Source: Pseudomonadota bacterium
GTDB lineage: Bacteria; Pseudomonadota; Gammaproteobacteria; Burkholderiales; Burkholderiaceae_B
Length of the DNA: 54,035 bases
Assembly: GCA_023387815.1 (NCBI GenBank)
Contig: JAEWHK010000061.1
Span: forward strand, 1 to 54,035
Reading direction: 5' to 3'
Shown one piece after another: positions 32,976-41,706 of the stretch. The notes under the pieces were generated by a model that worked only from the letters and a program-made list of their open reading frames with translations, was not told where the DNA came from and ran no database searches. The number at the start of each line of letters is the position of its first letter. Position 1 is the first letter of the stretch. Position numbers and translations under genes: made by a program.

Positions 32976-34550
32976 ATGCTCAAGCCTGTAAAAAATATTG
33001 GCAATTTCCTGACTGATGTGAGCCTGCGTTTTGGCAATGAACCTGGCCTCATTCACGGAGCGACAACCTATTGCTGGGCGGAACTGAACGCGCGTGTCGA
33101 CGCACTCGCGCACGCCATGACATCGTTAGGTGTAAAAAAGGGTGATCGCGTGCTGATCCACTCAACCAATAATGTGCAGCTTTTTGAAAGTTGCTGGGCA
33201 ACGTTCAAGCTTGGCGCAATCTGGGTTCCCACCAACGTACGCATTACGGAATCAGAAATTGCCTATCTGGCAAAGGCGAGTCGCGCCTCGATTGTGATTT
33301 ATGATGATGGATTCCAGGGACACGCCAAACGATGCTGCGAGGCTTCCGATACGGTCAGGCATGTGATTGCGATTGGCGTAGCGGAAGATGGCCAGCTGCA
33401 ATACGATGATCTGCTGCAAAAGCATCGTGCAGACGGCCTTTTTCAGGCAGTGGATGTGGACTACGAGGACCCCTTGTGGTTCTTCTTTACTTCGGGAACG
33501 ACCGGCTTTCCAAAAGCAGGAGTCCTGTCACACGGACAAATGGCATTTGTCATAACCAATCATCTTGCCGATCTGCTTCCCGGCATTGACCATCGTTCCA
33601 GATCGCTGGTGGTGGCGCCGTTATCACATGGTGCGGGTATTCATGCCATTGTTAATACGGCACGCGGCGCGGCGAGCATATTGCCGGTTTCCGCAAGGCT
33701 GGATTGTGCCGAAGCCTGGCAGCTCATCGAAAAGCATCGTGTAGACAATATGTTTACAGTTCCAACAATTATCAAACGCATGACAGAAGATTCGGCGGTT
33801 GATGAATTCGATCATTCGTCACTTAAATTTGTCATTTACGCAGGCGCCCCCATGTATCGTGCGGACCAGAAATTTGCCTTGCGCAAATTGGGCAAGGTGC
33901 TGGTGCAGTATTACGGACTGGGTGAAGTGACCGGCAATATCACCGTATTACCTGCTTATATGCATCAGGAAGATGATGCCGCCGATGATGCCAGAATCGG
34001 GACTTGCGGTTACGCGCGTACCGGAATGGAAATTGCCATTCTGGACAAAGAGGGTAATCGTTGTGCGCCAGGAATCACAGGTGAAATATGCGTGCGAGGT
34101 CCGGCAGTTTGCATGGGTTATGACAGCAATGATTCTGCCAACGAAAAAGCTTTCAAATTTGGCTGGTTCCATACAGGTGACCTGGGTCATCTGGACGCCG
34201 AGGGATTTTTATATATAACCGGCAGAGAGTCAGACATGTTTATCTCTGGGGGTTCCAATGTTTATCCGCGCGAGATAGAGGAAGCGTTGTTGACCCATGA
34301 GGCGGTTTCCGAAGTGGCTGTGTTTGGCGTGCCGGATGACAAATGGGGTGAAACCGGTGTTGCTGTCGTCGTCTGCAAGAACGGTTGCCGTACAGACGAT
34401 GCAAGTCTGAACCGGCATCTGAAAGACCGTGTCGCTCGATACAAGTATCCCAGCAAATATTACTTCTGGGATTCGATGCCCAAGTCCGGCTACGGCAAAA
34501 TCGTCAAGAAAGATCTCAGGAAAATGGTGCTGGAAGATGCAACGGCTTAA
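32976..34550 (+). CDS. AMP-dependent acyl-CoA synthetase/ligase
   Basis: 524 residues of the ANL superfamily: P-loop FFTSGTTGFPKAG (about 170-182), adenine-binding YYGLGEVTG, hinge TGDLGHLDAEGFLYITGRESD, and C-terminal KSGYGKIVKKDLR with the catalytic Lys. It resembles fatty-acid/long-chain ligase-like members. It would activate the carboxylic acid imported by the TRAP system. Its 3' end overlaps the next gene by 14 bases. Confidence 0.93.
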   Translation: MLKPVKNIGNFLTDVSLRFGNEPGLIHGATTYCWAELNARVDALAHAMTSLGVKKGDRVLIHSTNNVQLFESCWATFKLGAIWVPTNVRITESEIAYLAKASRASIVIYDDGFQGHAKRCCEASDTVRHVIAIGVAEDGQLQYDDLLQKHRADGLFQAVDVDYEDPLWFFFTSGTTGFPKAGVLSHGQMAFVITNHLADLLPGIDHRSRSLVVAPLSHGAGIHAIVNTARGAASILPVSARLDCAEAWQLIEKHRVDNMFTVPTIIKRMTEDSAVDEFDHSSLKFVIYAGAPMYRADQKFALRKLGKVLVQYYGLGEVTGNITVLPAYMHQEDDAADDARIGTCGYARTGMEIAILDKEGNRCAPGITGEICVRGPAVCMGYDSNDSANEKAFKFGWFHTGDLGHLDAEGFLYITGRESDMFISGGSNVYPREIEEALLTHEAVSEVAVFGVPDDKWGETGVAVVVCKNGCRTDDASLNRHLKDRVARYKYPSKYYFWDSMPKSGYGKIVKKDLRKMVLEDATA

Positions 34551-35073
34551 CTCGCGTGTGATTTCCCTGGCCGGACGGACACAACGCCGGTTTGTGGTGG
34601 ATGTGGCGCCCAGCGAATCCATCTGGCAGGGCGTGTCCAAAGCATTCAATAAGCAACGGATCCATGCCGCGCATCTGGATTTGATGGGAGCCACACTTGA
34701 ATCCGTCGTCTTTTACACGGGCTATCCCGATCCCGCAGGCAGATGGATTGCGCAATATGGCGCACCCAATCATCTGCCAGGAACCATGCTGATTTCTGCG
34801 ATGGGAATTTTTGGCAGTGACCGTGAAGCCCAGCCTATGCTGCATTGTCATGGCTGTCTGGTTACGGGAAGTGGTCAGTTGCTGGGCGGACATCTGGATA
34901 CAGCCAAATGTATTGTAGGACACACCGGCTTGCGCATATATGTGAGTGCGAGCGATGAGGTCGGATTCGAGGCAAAGCTAGATGCAACATCGGGTATGTT
35001 TGTATTTCACCCGACATATTGCGAATGTGATGCGATCACTTGCTCTGCCGTGGCCGAGGGTCAGGCCGAATAG
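34537..35073 (+). CDS. PPC/DUF296 domain protein, first copy
   Basis: 178 residues from the ATG at 34537, overlapping the ligase end. AHLDLMGATLESVVFYTGY, PGTMLISAMGIFGSDREAQPMLHCHGCLV and GGHLDTAKCIVGHTGLRIYV match the trimeric PPC (plants and prokaryotes conserved) fold; the HCH cluster could bind metal. It is somewhat divergent. The role in catabolic operons is unknown. The next gene encodes a second PPC protein. Confidence 0.75.
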   Translation: MQRLNSRVISLAGRTQRRFVVDVAPSESIWQGVSKAFNKQRIHAAHLDLMGATLESVVFYTGYPDPAGRWIAQYGAPNHLPGTMLISAMGIFGSDREAQPMLHCHGCLVTGSGQLLGGHLDTAKCIVGHTGLRIYVSASDEVGFEAKLDATSGMFVFHPTYCECDAITCSAVAEGQAE

Positions 35074-35091
35074 TAAAGGAAGGAGACAGAT

Positions 35092-35517
35092 ATGGATTCT
35101 ACGATCAGCAATTGTCAGCCGGGTCGCGTTGTCAATGCGCGTTTTTTCTGCAACGATGATCTGGTTACCGGCATGGAGGATATCTGTCGGGAACACAAAA
35201 TCGAGCAAGGCGTCATCAAAGGTGGGCTGGGAAGTCTGTTCAAGTCCAGCCTTGAGGTCATGACCGACGATGGTGTGCCGCGCCTGGTAAGGGTAGAAGG
35301 ATTCGCTGTTGAAATTCTGAGTATGAACGGGCATATCCGCGTCAATCGTGAGGGCAGGCCTGACGTCGAACTCTTCGGGATTGTTGCGAATAATGCCGGC
35401 GAGGTATTTGCCGGCAGATTTGTCAAAGGTGAGTCGCCGGTATGCATCACGATTGAAGTGATGATTCAGGAGTGGGTAGATCAGTCCGGTTTACGACCGG
35501 CAACGGAATCCCAGTAA
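35092..35517 (+). CDS. PPC/DUF296 domain protein, second copy
   Basis: 141 residues with AAGGAAGGAG upstream. GRVVNARFFCNDDLVTGMEDICREHKIEQGVIKGGLGSLFKSSLEV, VEILSMNGHI and GRPDVELFGIV...GRFVKGESPVCITIEVMI are typical PPC strands and helices. Last gene of the operon; the 3' end overlaps the convergent LysR gene by 37 bases. Two different PPC proteins in tandem may form mixed trimers, which is inference. Confidence 0.82.
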   Translation: MDSTISNCQPGRVVNARFFCNDDLVTGMEDICREHKIEQGVIKGGLGSLFKSSLEVMTDDGVPRLVRVEGFAVEILSMNGHIRVNREGRPDVELFGIVANNAGEVFAGRFVKGESPVCITIEVMIQEWVDQSGLRPATESQ

Positions 35518-36407
35518 CCCCGGGTTTCATAATGAGACCTCAGCATATCAATAAAGCTGCGGGTTCGTTGCGGCAGGTGCTTGCGGTTTGGCAGGACTGC
35601 ATAAATGCCATTGGGCGAGGTTGCATAATCGTCCAGAACGGTGACCAGGCGTCCTGCGTTCAGATCGGCCTGTACTTCCCACAAGGATCGCCAGGACAGG
35701 CCAAAACCATTGAGCGCCCATTCGTGCAACACGCTACCGTCCGAACATGCAAGTCGCCCGGCTGGCTTGAACGCCTGCGTATTGCCATTTTCGCGGAAGA
35801 GCCAGCCTTTGCTTTGGCTACCCTGCGGACCGAAGGATAGACATTCGTGACTGACCAGATCTGACGGTCTGGCCGGTGTGCCATGGCGTTTCAGATAGTC
35901 TGGCGATGCCACCACGACGCGGCGGTTTTCTGCCAGCTTTACTGCAATCAGCTGTGAGTCCGGCAGATCGCCGATACGAATCGCGCAGTCATATTGTTCT
36001 TCGAACATGTCGATGATACGATCGGTGAGGTCCAGCGTGACCCGGACATCCGGATGATCTCGACAGAAATCGGGAAGGTGTGGTGCCACATGCTGTCGAC
36101 CAAATCCGGCAGGGGCGGTCAGGCGCAGTGGCCCGGCGATTTTGACTTTGCCCTGGGTAATCTGGCTTTCCGTCTCGGCCAGATCTTTCAGGATGCGCTG
36201 CGCCTCTTCGACAAAGGCATGGCCTTCCGGGGTCAGCGTCAGTTTGCGCGTGGAACGAATCAGCAGTTTGACACCCAGACGCTCTTCCAGTGCATCAATA
36301 CGACGCCCCATCATGGCGGGCGCAATTCCGTGCTGCTTTGCTGCAGCCGACAGCGTACCCAGGGTAGCGACTGCGACGAAACTTTCCAGTTGGGTGAAAC
36401 GATCCAT
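35481..36407 (-). CDS. LysR-family transcriptional regulator
   Basis: 308 residues. HTH: FVAVATLGTLSAAAKQHGIAPAMMGRRIDALEERLGVKLLIRSTRKLTLT. The effector domain starts near residue 90 with GPLRLTAPAGFGRQHVAPHLPDF, typical of the CrgA/DsdC-like group common in betaproteobacteria. It ends inside the last gene of the catabolic operon on the other strand, so opposing transcription may interfere. A link to that operon is suggested only by position. Confidence 0.93.
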   Translation of the reverse strand: MDRFTQLESFVAVATLGTLSAAAKQHGIAPAMMGRRIDALEERLGVKLLIRSTRKLTLTPEGHAFVEEAQRILKDLAETESQITQGKVKIAGPLRLTAPAGFGRQHVAPHLPDFCRDHPDVRVTLDLTDRIIDMFEEQYDCAIRIGDLPDSQLIAVKLAENRRVVVASPDYLKRHGTPARPSDLVSHECLSFGPQGSQSKGWLFRENGNTQAFKPAGRLACSDGSVLHEWALNGFGLSWRSLWEVQADLNAGRLVTVLDDYATSPNGIYAVLPNRKHLPQRTRSFIDMLRSHYETRGYWDSVAGRKPD

Positions 36408-36524
36408 GGCTTGAGCAATCAGTGTTCAGGTCAGAATGACGGAATGGCTATTGTAACGCCGAATGCGCATGCTCTGAGCCGCCGGGACAAATACACTGGG
36501 GCAGCTCCGCCCGCAGAGCCGGTT

Positions 36525-37310
36525 TCAAAACCGATAGGTGGCGAGCATGCTGAATGTCCAGTCCCGTCGGCCCGCTTCCGAACCATCGGTAGCATACGTC
36601 AGTTCGCTGAAGGTCGCATCGCCCGAACTGTCCACGGCGATGATGGATGAGCAGCGGGTTCCGTAATTGTCGCTGATGATAAAAGGGCTGCTCAACAGTC
36701 TCTCGCGTTCCAGTGGCAGACCTGTGGCGGGCAGGGCATCATCGGGTGCGGGTGTGGTGTCGTGCAGCAAGGAAAAGACATTATCCATGGCATCGACGGA
36801 TCGGCCAGGAGAGAGGGCATCAAGCGCATTGCGAAGTCGTTCTGCCTTCGGCCAGGGTGTATCCAGCAGATGATTGGACAGGATATAGCTGCCGCGTCCC
36901 AGGGTCACGGGCGGTGCCTCCTGCCGATTGCCCGTGTAATACACGCCACTGGCGTCGCCGACGATCAGATTGAAGCCATTATAGGCATCGCCGGTTTTCC
37001 AGATATCCTGCGCGTAGTCGCTGGCGGACCTGTCGGACTCCAGGAAATCGCTGACCAGCATGCCCCGGGTCGGCGCCTGCGGATTGAATGCTGAGGGATC
37101 GCGATAGTTGGTGAGCATGGCAAAACGGCCATTGCGATTGATGCCGAGCCAGGTGCCGCCGCCACTCTGATCCAGTCCCGAAAAAATATCCGGATTGGCA
37201 TCCCAGGGCGCAGCTGGCAGGGCAGGCCTATTGTGGAATTCATCGCGATTCGCAGCGATATACAATGGCCACGCCGGGTCTTTTGCAATAGACAAATAAA
37301 TAATGCACAT
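36525..37310 (-). CDS. NRDE/TANGO2-like protein
   Basis: 261 residues. The NRDE motif is present (YIAANRDEFHNRPALPAAPW) along with GTWLGINRNGRFAMLTNYRDP and the C-terminal FIISDNYGTRCSSIIAVD. The MCI start with Cys2 suggests an Ntn-type fold with the cysteine as a possible nucleophile. In eukaryotes TANGO2 is linked to haem and lipid handling; the bacterial role is not settled. Stands alone. Confidence 0.92.
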   Translation of the reverse strand: MCIIYLSIAKDPAWPLYIAANRDEFHNRPALPAAPWDANPDIFSGLDQSGGGTWLGINRNGRFAMLTNYRDPSAFNPQAPTRGMLVSDFLESDRSASDYAQDIWKTGDAYNGFNLIVGDASGVYYTGNRQEAPPVTLGRGSYILSNHLLDTPWPKAERLRNALDALSPGRSVDAMDNVFSLLHDTTPAPDDALPATGLPLERERLLSSPFIISDNYGTRCSSIIAVDSSGDATFSELTYATDGSEAGRRDWTFSMLATYRF

Positions 37311-37350
37311 GAGGCGCTTATGTCTCCGATTTTATTAAAAGACGACAGGA

Positions 37351-38001
37351 TCAGACTTCGGTGTCCGCATCCTGCATCAACAGATTATTGAGTCGAAACA
37401 GGCGCTCACGCCTGAGCACCGTCTCCAGCGGTTCAGCTGGCCGACCGATGGCAACGGCATCGTCGGGAATCAGCGCGAGCAGTTGAACGAAGCGCTCCGG
37501 ATCGCGCTCGTGGCAGAGCACCAGAAACTCATCGGGGGAAAGCAGCGAGAGGCCATGCTGGCGCAATTCGCTGCGATTGAAATCGCGCAGATTTCGGGTC
37601 AGGATGCACGCGCTTTTACCCGGAAACGCGGCAAGCGCAGCCCTCCCGGCTGCGATCACGTGGAAATCCTTGGGATCACTTTTGGACAGGTCTGCTTCAA
37701 AGACATTGACGATACCCATATTGGCCTGCGGAAATGCCTGTTGCATGGCCTGCCATTCCGCTTCGATCAGGGCCGGTGACGTATCCCATATGCGGCTTGC
37801 GTTTCTGCGCCATTCCTCACCAATATACTCGGCCCATATAGGCTGAAACAGACCCGATTCGGCCAGTCTCAGGATCAGGTTTTTCAGGATGGTTGAAATC
37901 AGCACGCAGGTGTCCAGGACAACCAGCTGTGGCAATGCCTTCATATCATTGGCAACTGCGTTATTTGGGCGTAGAGTGGCTTCAGACGGGCCTGTTTTCA
38001 T
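37351..38001 (-). CDS. PIN domain protein
   Basis: 216 residues from the ATG at 38001; starts at 38064 (TTG) or 37947 are possible, none with a clear ribosome-binding site. LVVLDTCVLISTILKNLILRLAESGLFQPIWAEYIGEEW is the PIN-type nuclease N-terminus with the first acidic residue. DPKDFHVIAAGRAA and ACILTRNLRDF carry later acidic/polar positions. It resembles the PIN_3 group of putative RNases. No antitoxin-like gene is adjacent, so a toxin label is not justified. Confidence 0.78.
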   Translation of the reverse strand: MKTGPSEATLRPNNAVANDMKALPQLVVLDTCVLISTILKNLILRLAESGLFQPIWAEYIGEEWRRNASRIWDTSPALIEAEWQAMQQAFPQANMGIVNVFEADLSKSDPKDFHVIAAGRAALAAFPGKSACILTRNLRDFNRSELRQHGLSLLSPDEFLVLCHERDPERFVQLLALIPDDAVAIGRPAEPLETVLRRERLFRLNNLLMQDADTEV

Positions 38002-38102
38002 TAATTGGTCAGTCGGGATGGGTAAAATTGGATTGTACCGGCTGTGGTCGGTATACCCGTCCAAGGTCGTTGCTATCTGTCAAAAACTGTTCCGTTTTAC
38101 AT

Positions 38103-38130
38103 CTTGAAATGCAGGGGTTAGTCACTATGT
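38103..38130 (+). promoter_or_regulatory. Candidate sigma-32 promoter of clpB
   Basis: CTTGAAA (38103-38109), a perfect heat-shock -35, then 13 bases and CACTATGT (38123-38130), close to CCCCATNT. It lies 55 bases before the clpB start, as expected for a chaperone gene. Confidence 0.65.
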
Positions 38131-38184
38131 ACTAATCAACCTGGCCATCCGCGGATGGCCGCAATGAATGATTTGGGAAAAAAC

Positions 38185-40782
38185 ATGAGATTTGACAAAC
38201 TGACAACCAAGTTTCAACAGGCGCTGGCCGATGCCCAGAGCATCGCTGCGCGTAACGATAATCAGTACATAGAACCCGTGCACGTGCTTTCGGCCTTGCT
38301 CGCCGACACGGAAAGCGGTGCAGGCAGCCTGCTGGCACGCGCCGGTGTCGCCATCAATCGCGTTGGACCGGCTCTCGATAGCGCCATTCGGGCACTGCCG
38401 CAGGTACAGGGTTCTGATGGCAATGTGCAGCTTGGCCGTGAGCTGAACGGTCTGCTTAATGCAACCGATAAAGAAGCGGCCCGCCGTGGCGATGCATTCA
38501 TCGCGAGTGAACTGTTTCTGCTCGCCCTGGCCGATGACAAGGGCGAGGCTGGGCGCATTCTGCGCGACTCCGGCCTGCAGAAGAAAGCGCTGGAAGCCGC
38601 CATTGAAGCCGTTCGCGGTGGTGCCGCAGTCGAAGACCAGGAAGGCGAAAGCAATCGCGAAGCCCTGAAGAAATACACGACTGATCTGACCGAAAGAGCC
38701 CGGGAGGGCAGGCTGGATCCGGTGATTGGCCGTGACGACGAGATTCGTCGCGCAATCCAGATCCTGCAAAGACGAACCAAGAACAATCCGGTACTGATCG
38801 GTGAGCCTGGCGTGGGCAAGACGGCAATTGTGGAAGGCCTTGCGCAGCGTATCGTCAATGACGAGGTGCCTGAAACCTTGCGCGGCAAGCGCGTGCTGTC
38901 GCTGGATCTGGCGGCGCTGCTGGCCGGTGCGAAATATCGCGGCGAATTCGAAGAGCGCCTGAAAGCCGTTCTCAAGGAACTGGCACAGGATGACGGCAGC
39001 AACATCGTCTTCATCGACGAAATCCATACGATGGTGGGCGCAGGCAAAGCCGAGGGCGCGATGGATGCCGGCAACATGCTTAAACCGGCGCTGTCACGCG
39101 GCGAACTGCACTGCATCGGCGCCACCACACTGGATGAATATCGCAAGTACATCGAAAAAGATGCAGCGCTGGAGCGCCGCTTCCAGAAGGTTCTGGTGAA
39201 TGAACCGGACGTGGAGTCCACGATTGCCATTCTGCGCGGCCTGCAGGAGCGATATGAAGTGCACCACGGGGTGGATATTACCGACCCGGCCATCGTCGCT
39301 GCCGCCGAGCTTTCCAACCGCTACATCACTGATCGTTTTCTGCCAGACAAGGCGATCGATCTGATTGATGAAGCGGCCGCGCGCATCCGGATGGAAATTG
39401 ATTCCAAACCCGAAGTCATGGACCGGCTGGATCGTCGCATTATTCAGCTCAAAATTGAGCGGGAAGCCGTGCGCAAGGAAACGGATGACGCCTCTGCACG
39501 CCGTCTGAAAGCCATCGAAGACGAACTGGAAAAACTGCAGCGCGAGTACAACGACTTTGAGGAGATCTGGAAGTCTGAGAAAGCGGCGGTACAGGGTGCG
39601 CAGTCGATCAAGGAAGAGATCGAAAAAGTGCGGGCAGAGATGGCCGAGCATCAGCGCAAGGGACAGTACGAAAAACTGGCCGAGCTGCAGTATAGCCGCC
39701 TGCCTGAACTCGAAGGACGCCTGAAAGCGGCCGAGGCCGAGGAAACCGACAAGGTCAAGCCGCGTCTGCTGCGGACCGAAGTGGGTGCCGAAGAAATTGC
39801 AGAGGTTGTCTCTCGCGCCACGGGTATTCCTGTGTCGAAAATGCTTCAGGGCGAGCGTGAAAAACTGCTGGGAATGGAATCATTCCTGCACAAGCGCGTT
39901 GTAGGGCAGGACGAGGCCGTCACATTGGTGTCGGACGCCATCCGGCGCTCCCGTGCGGGTCTTTCCGATCCCTCAAAACCCTATGGTTCGTTCCTGTTCC
40001 TGGGACCCACCGGGGTGGGTAAAACAGAGTTGACCAAGGCACTGGCCGGATTCCTTTTCGATTCCGAAGATCATCTGGTGCGCATTGATATGAGCGAGTT
40101 CATGGAGAAGCATTCCGTTGCCCGCCTGATTGGTGCGCCTCCAGGGTATGTCGGTTACGAAGAAGGGGGTTATCTGACGGAAGCGGTGCGCCGCAAGCCG
40201 TACAGCGTCATTCTGCTGGACGAAGTGGAAAAGGCACACCCGGATGTCTTCAACGTTCTGCTGCAGGTGCTGGATGACGGACGTCTGACTGACGGACAGG
40301 GCCGAACGGTGGATTTTCGCAACACCGTTATTGTGATGACTTCCAACCTGGGTTCCCAGCACATTCAGAGTATGGCTGGGGAGTCTTACGAAGCCATCAA
40401 GGAAGTGGTCTGGGAGGACGTAAAACAGGCGTTCAGACCGGAATTTCTTAACCGGATTGATGAAGTGATCGTGTTTCACTCGCTGGATAGCTCGCAGATT
40501 TCGTCCATTGCCCGGATTCAGCTGGATCGCTTGTCTGCCCGTCTGGCCGGACAGGATATGCATTTGCATATTTCCGATGCAGCCCTGGCGTTGCTGGCAA
40601 AGAGTGGTTTCGATCCGGTGTTTGGCGCACGCCCTCTGAAACGTGCAATTCAGCAACATGTGGAAAATGGCATGGCCAAGAAAATCCTGGAAGGGCAATT
40701 CGGGCCGGGTGATACCATCCTCGTGGACGTGAAGGACGATGCCTTTGTATTTAGCCGTGAAAACAATGAAGTGACTGGCTAA
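38185..40782 (+). CDS. clpB: ATP-dependent disaggregase ClpB
   Basis: Hexameric AAA+ machine that threads proteins out of aggregates with DnaK. 865 residues from the ATG at 38185, matching the family start MRFDKLTTKFQQALADAQ; two ATGs shortly upstream are less likely. N-domain repeats (1-145), first AAA+ with GEPGVGKT (about 206) and FIDEIHTMVG, coiled-coil M-domain (about 410-520), second AAA+ with GPTGVGKT (about 608) and ILLDEVEKAH. There is no ClpP-binding tripeptide, as expected. Preceded by a sigma-32-like promoter and followed by a terminator. Confidence 0.98.
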   Translation: MRFDKLTTKFQQALADAQSIAARNDNQYIEPVHVLSALLADTESGAGSLLARAGVAINRVGPALDSAIRALPQVQGSDGNVQLGRELNGLLNATDKEAARRGDAFIASELFLLALADDKGEAGRILRDSGLQKKALEAAIEAVRGGAAVEDQEGESNREALKKYTTDLTERAREGRLDPVIGRDDEIRRAIQILQRRTKNNPVLIGEPGVGKTAIVEGLAQRIVNDEVPETLRGKRVLSLDLAALLAGAKYRGEFEERLKAVLKELAQDDGSNIVFIDEIHTMVGAGKAEGAMDAGNMLKPALSRGELHCIGATTLDEYRKYIEKDAALERRFQKVLVNEPDVESTIAILRGLQERYEVHHGVDITDPAIVAAAELSNRYITDRFLPDKAIDLIDEAAARIRMEIDSKPEVMDRLDRRIIQLKIEREAVRKETDDASARRLKAIEDELEKLQREYNDFEEIWKSEKAAVQGAQSIKEEIEKVRAEMAEHQRKGQYEKLAELQYSRLPELEGRLKAAEAEETDKVKPRLLRTEVGAEEIAEVVSRATGIPVSKMLQGEREKLLGMESFLHKRVVGQDEAVTLVSDAIRRSRAGLSDPSKPYGSFLFLGPTGVGKTELTKALAGFLFDSEDHLVRIDMSEFMEKHSVARLIGAPPGYVGYEEGGYLTEAVRRKPYSVILLDEVEKAHPDVFNVLLQVLDDGRLTDGQGRTVDFRNTVIVMTSNLGSQHIQSMAGESYEAIKEVVWEDVKQAFRPEFLNRIDEVIVFHSLDSSQISSIARIQLDRLSARLAGQDMHLHISDAALALLAKSGFDPVFGARPLKRAIQQHVENGMAKKILEGQFGPGDTILVDVKDDAFVFSRENNEVTG

Positions 40783-40802
40783 AGCGCCATTTTATTAAGT
40801 CA

Positions 40803-40829
40803 AAAGCCCGGGATTACCCGGGCTTTTTG
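40803..40829 (+). terminator. clpB terminator
   Basis: AAAGCCCGGG/CCCGGGCTTT hairpin with an ATTA loop and five T residues, 20 bases after the clpB stop. Confidence 0.93.
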
Positions 40830-40882
40830 TTGGTTCTTTCAGAATTATGTCGATTCTCTATATGAAATAGCACAAATTTTCA

Positions 40883-40911
40883 TTGACATAGATTAATTTT
40901 ACCGACATAGT
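40883..40911 (+). promoter_or_regulatory. Promoter of the cold-shock gene
   Basis: TTGACA (40883-40888), a 17-base spacer and CATAGT (40906-40911). Transcription from here would give a leader of nearly 150 bases, as in cspA-type genes whose leaders act as cold sensors. Confidence 0.6.
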
Positions 40912-41065
40912 GTCACCGTATAAGATATTCAAGTTAAAGGAAGCCGTGCTTCGGTTATACGAAATATGCTTCTGTGTACAGCGGTACTGTTTGCATGTGT
41001 CGTCTTGAAGTCTTGTCCAAAGAGATAGGATTTTATCTCAGTTTTTTATATATCAGGAAATCGAC

Positions 41066-41275
41066 ATGTCGACAGAATCAGGAATTGTAAAGTGGTTTAA
41101 TAACGAGAAAGGCTTTGGTTTCATCAAGCCCGCCTCAGGTGGTAAAGATCTGTTTGTGCACCACACAGACATCATCGGTACAGGCTACAAATCACTGCAG
41201 GAAAACCAGGAAGTGACTTTCGTGGTTGCTGAAGGCCCTAAAGGTCCTCAGGCTAAAGAAGTTTCAGCCAAATAA
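41066..41275 (+). CDS. Cold-shock domain protein (CspA family)
   Basis: 69 residues, single OB-fold RNA/DNA chaperone with RNP1 KGFGFI (about 15-20) and RNP2 DLFVHH (about 28-33). The start GIVKWFNNEKGFGFI is standard. The long AT-rich leader (about 40918-41065) suggests post-transcriptional temperature control. Monocistronic with a terminator downstream. Confidence 0.97.
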   Translation: MSTESGIVKWFNNEKGFGFIKPASGGKDLFVHHTDIIGTGYKSLQENQEVTFVVAEGPKGPQAKEVSAK

Positions 41276-41294
41276 TATTTGCGCTGTGTTAGGG

Positions 41295-41318
41295 ATGCCG
41301 CCTACGGGCGGTATTTTT
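41295..41318 (+). terminator. Terminator of the cold-shock gene
   Basis: ATGCCGCC pairs with GGCGGTAT (one G-U) and is followed by six T residues. Between this and tonB the 380 bases up to 41700 hold only a Fur-box-like sequence and presumably the tonB promoter. Confidence 0.85.
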
Positions 41319-41542
41319 TCGTCTGTCGATTGTGAAAGGGACGCCCACTTTGTGGGTGAATGACAACGAATCCGCGTTTTGCGGCCCTTGCTTACGTTTA
41401 TCTTACAAATTAATACAAAAAGCATGTTCAGGCGGAGCTTCCTCAATGGCGGCAGATGCTGTGCCCGCCACAACCCGTGTACCTCCACAACGTTCGCGCA
41501 ACACACAGAGAACCTGATTCATTCGATTGTGATATTTTCATT

Positions 41543-41561
41543 GAAAATGAGAATAGTTATT
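41543..41561. promoter_or_regulatory. Fur-box-like sequence upstream of tonB
   Basis: GAAAATGAGAATAGTTATT matches 14 of 19 positions of the Fur consensus, within AT-rich DNA about 150 bases before tonB. Iron control of tonB-exbB-exbD is expected from the family. Confidence 0.65.
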
Positions 41562-41706
41562 ATTACAATGGAAGGCTGATTTGCAGATAGCCCTTGTTTT
41601 CGTTCACGGCTGCGGTTTGCCGGCCCGGGGGTTTTGACATACTTCGGCGTCGTTTTCGCAGTCGGCTGTCTGCGGTAACTGCCTTCACAAGGCACGTAAA
41701 TTGAGC

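Noticed and set aside
37351..38001. A toxin-antitoxin pair
   Set aside because: The PIN protein is larger than typical VapC toxins and no small antitoxin gene lies next to it.
38125..39317. Long minus-strand open frames under clpB
   Set aside because: They lie wholly under conserved ClpB sequence, have no ribosome-binding site, and their translations are low-complexity or unrelated to known proteins.
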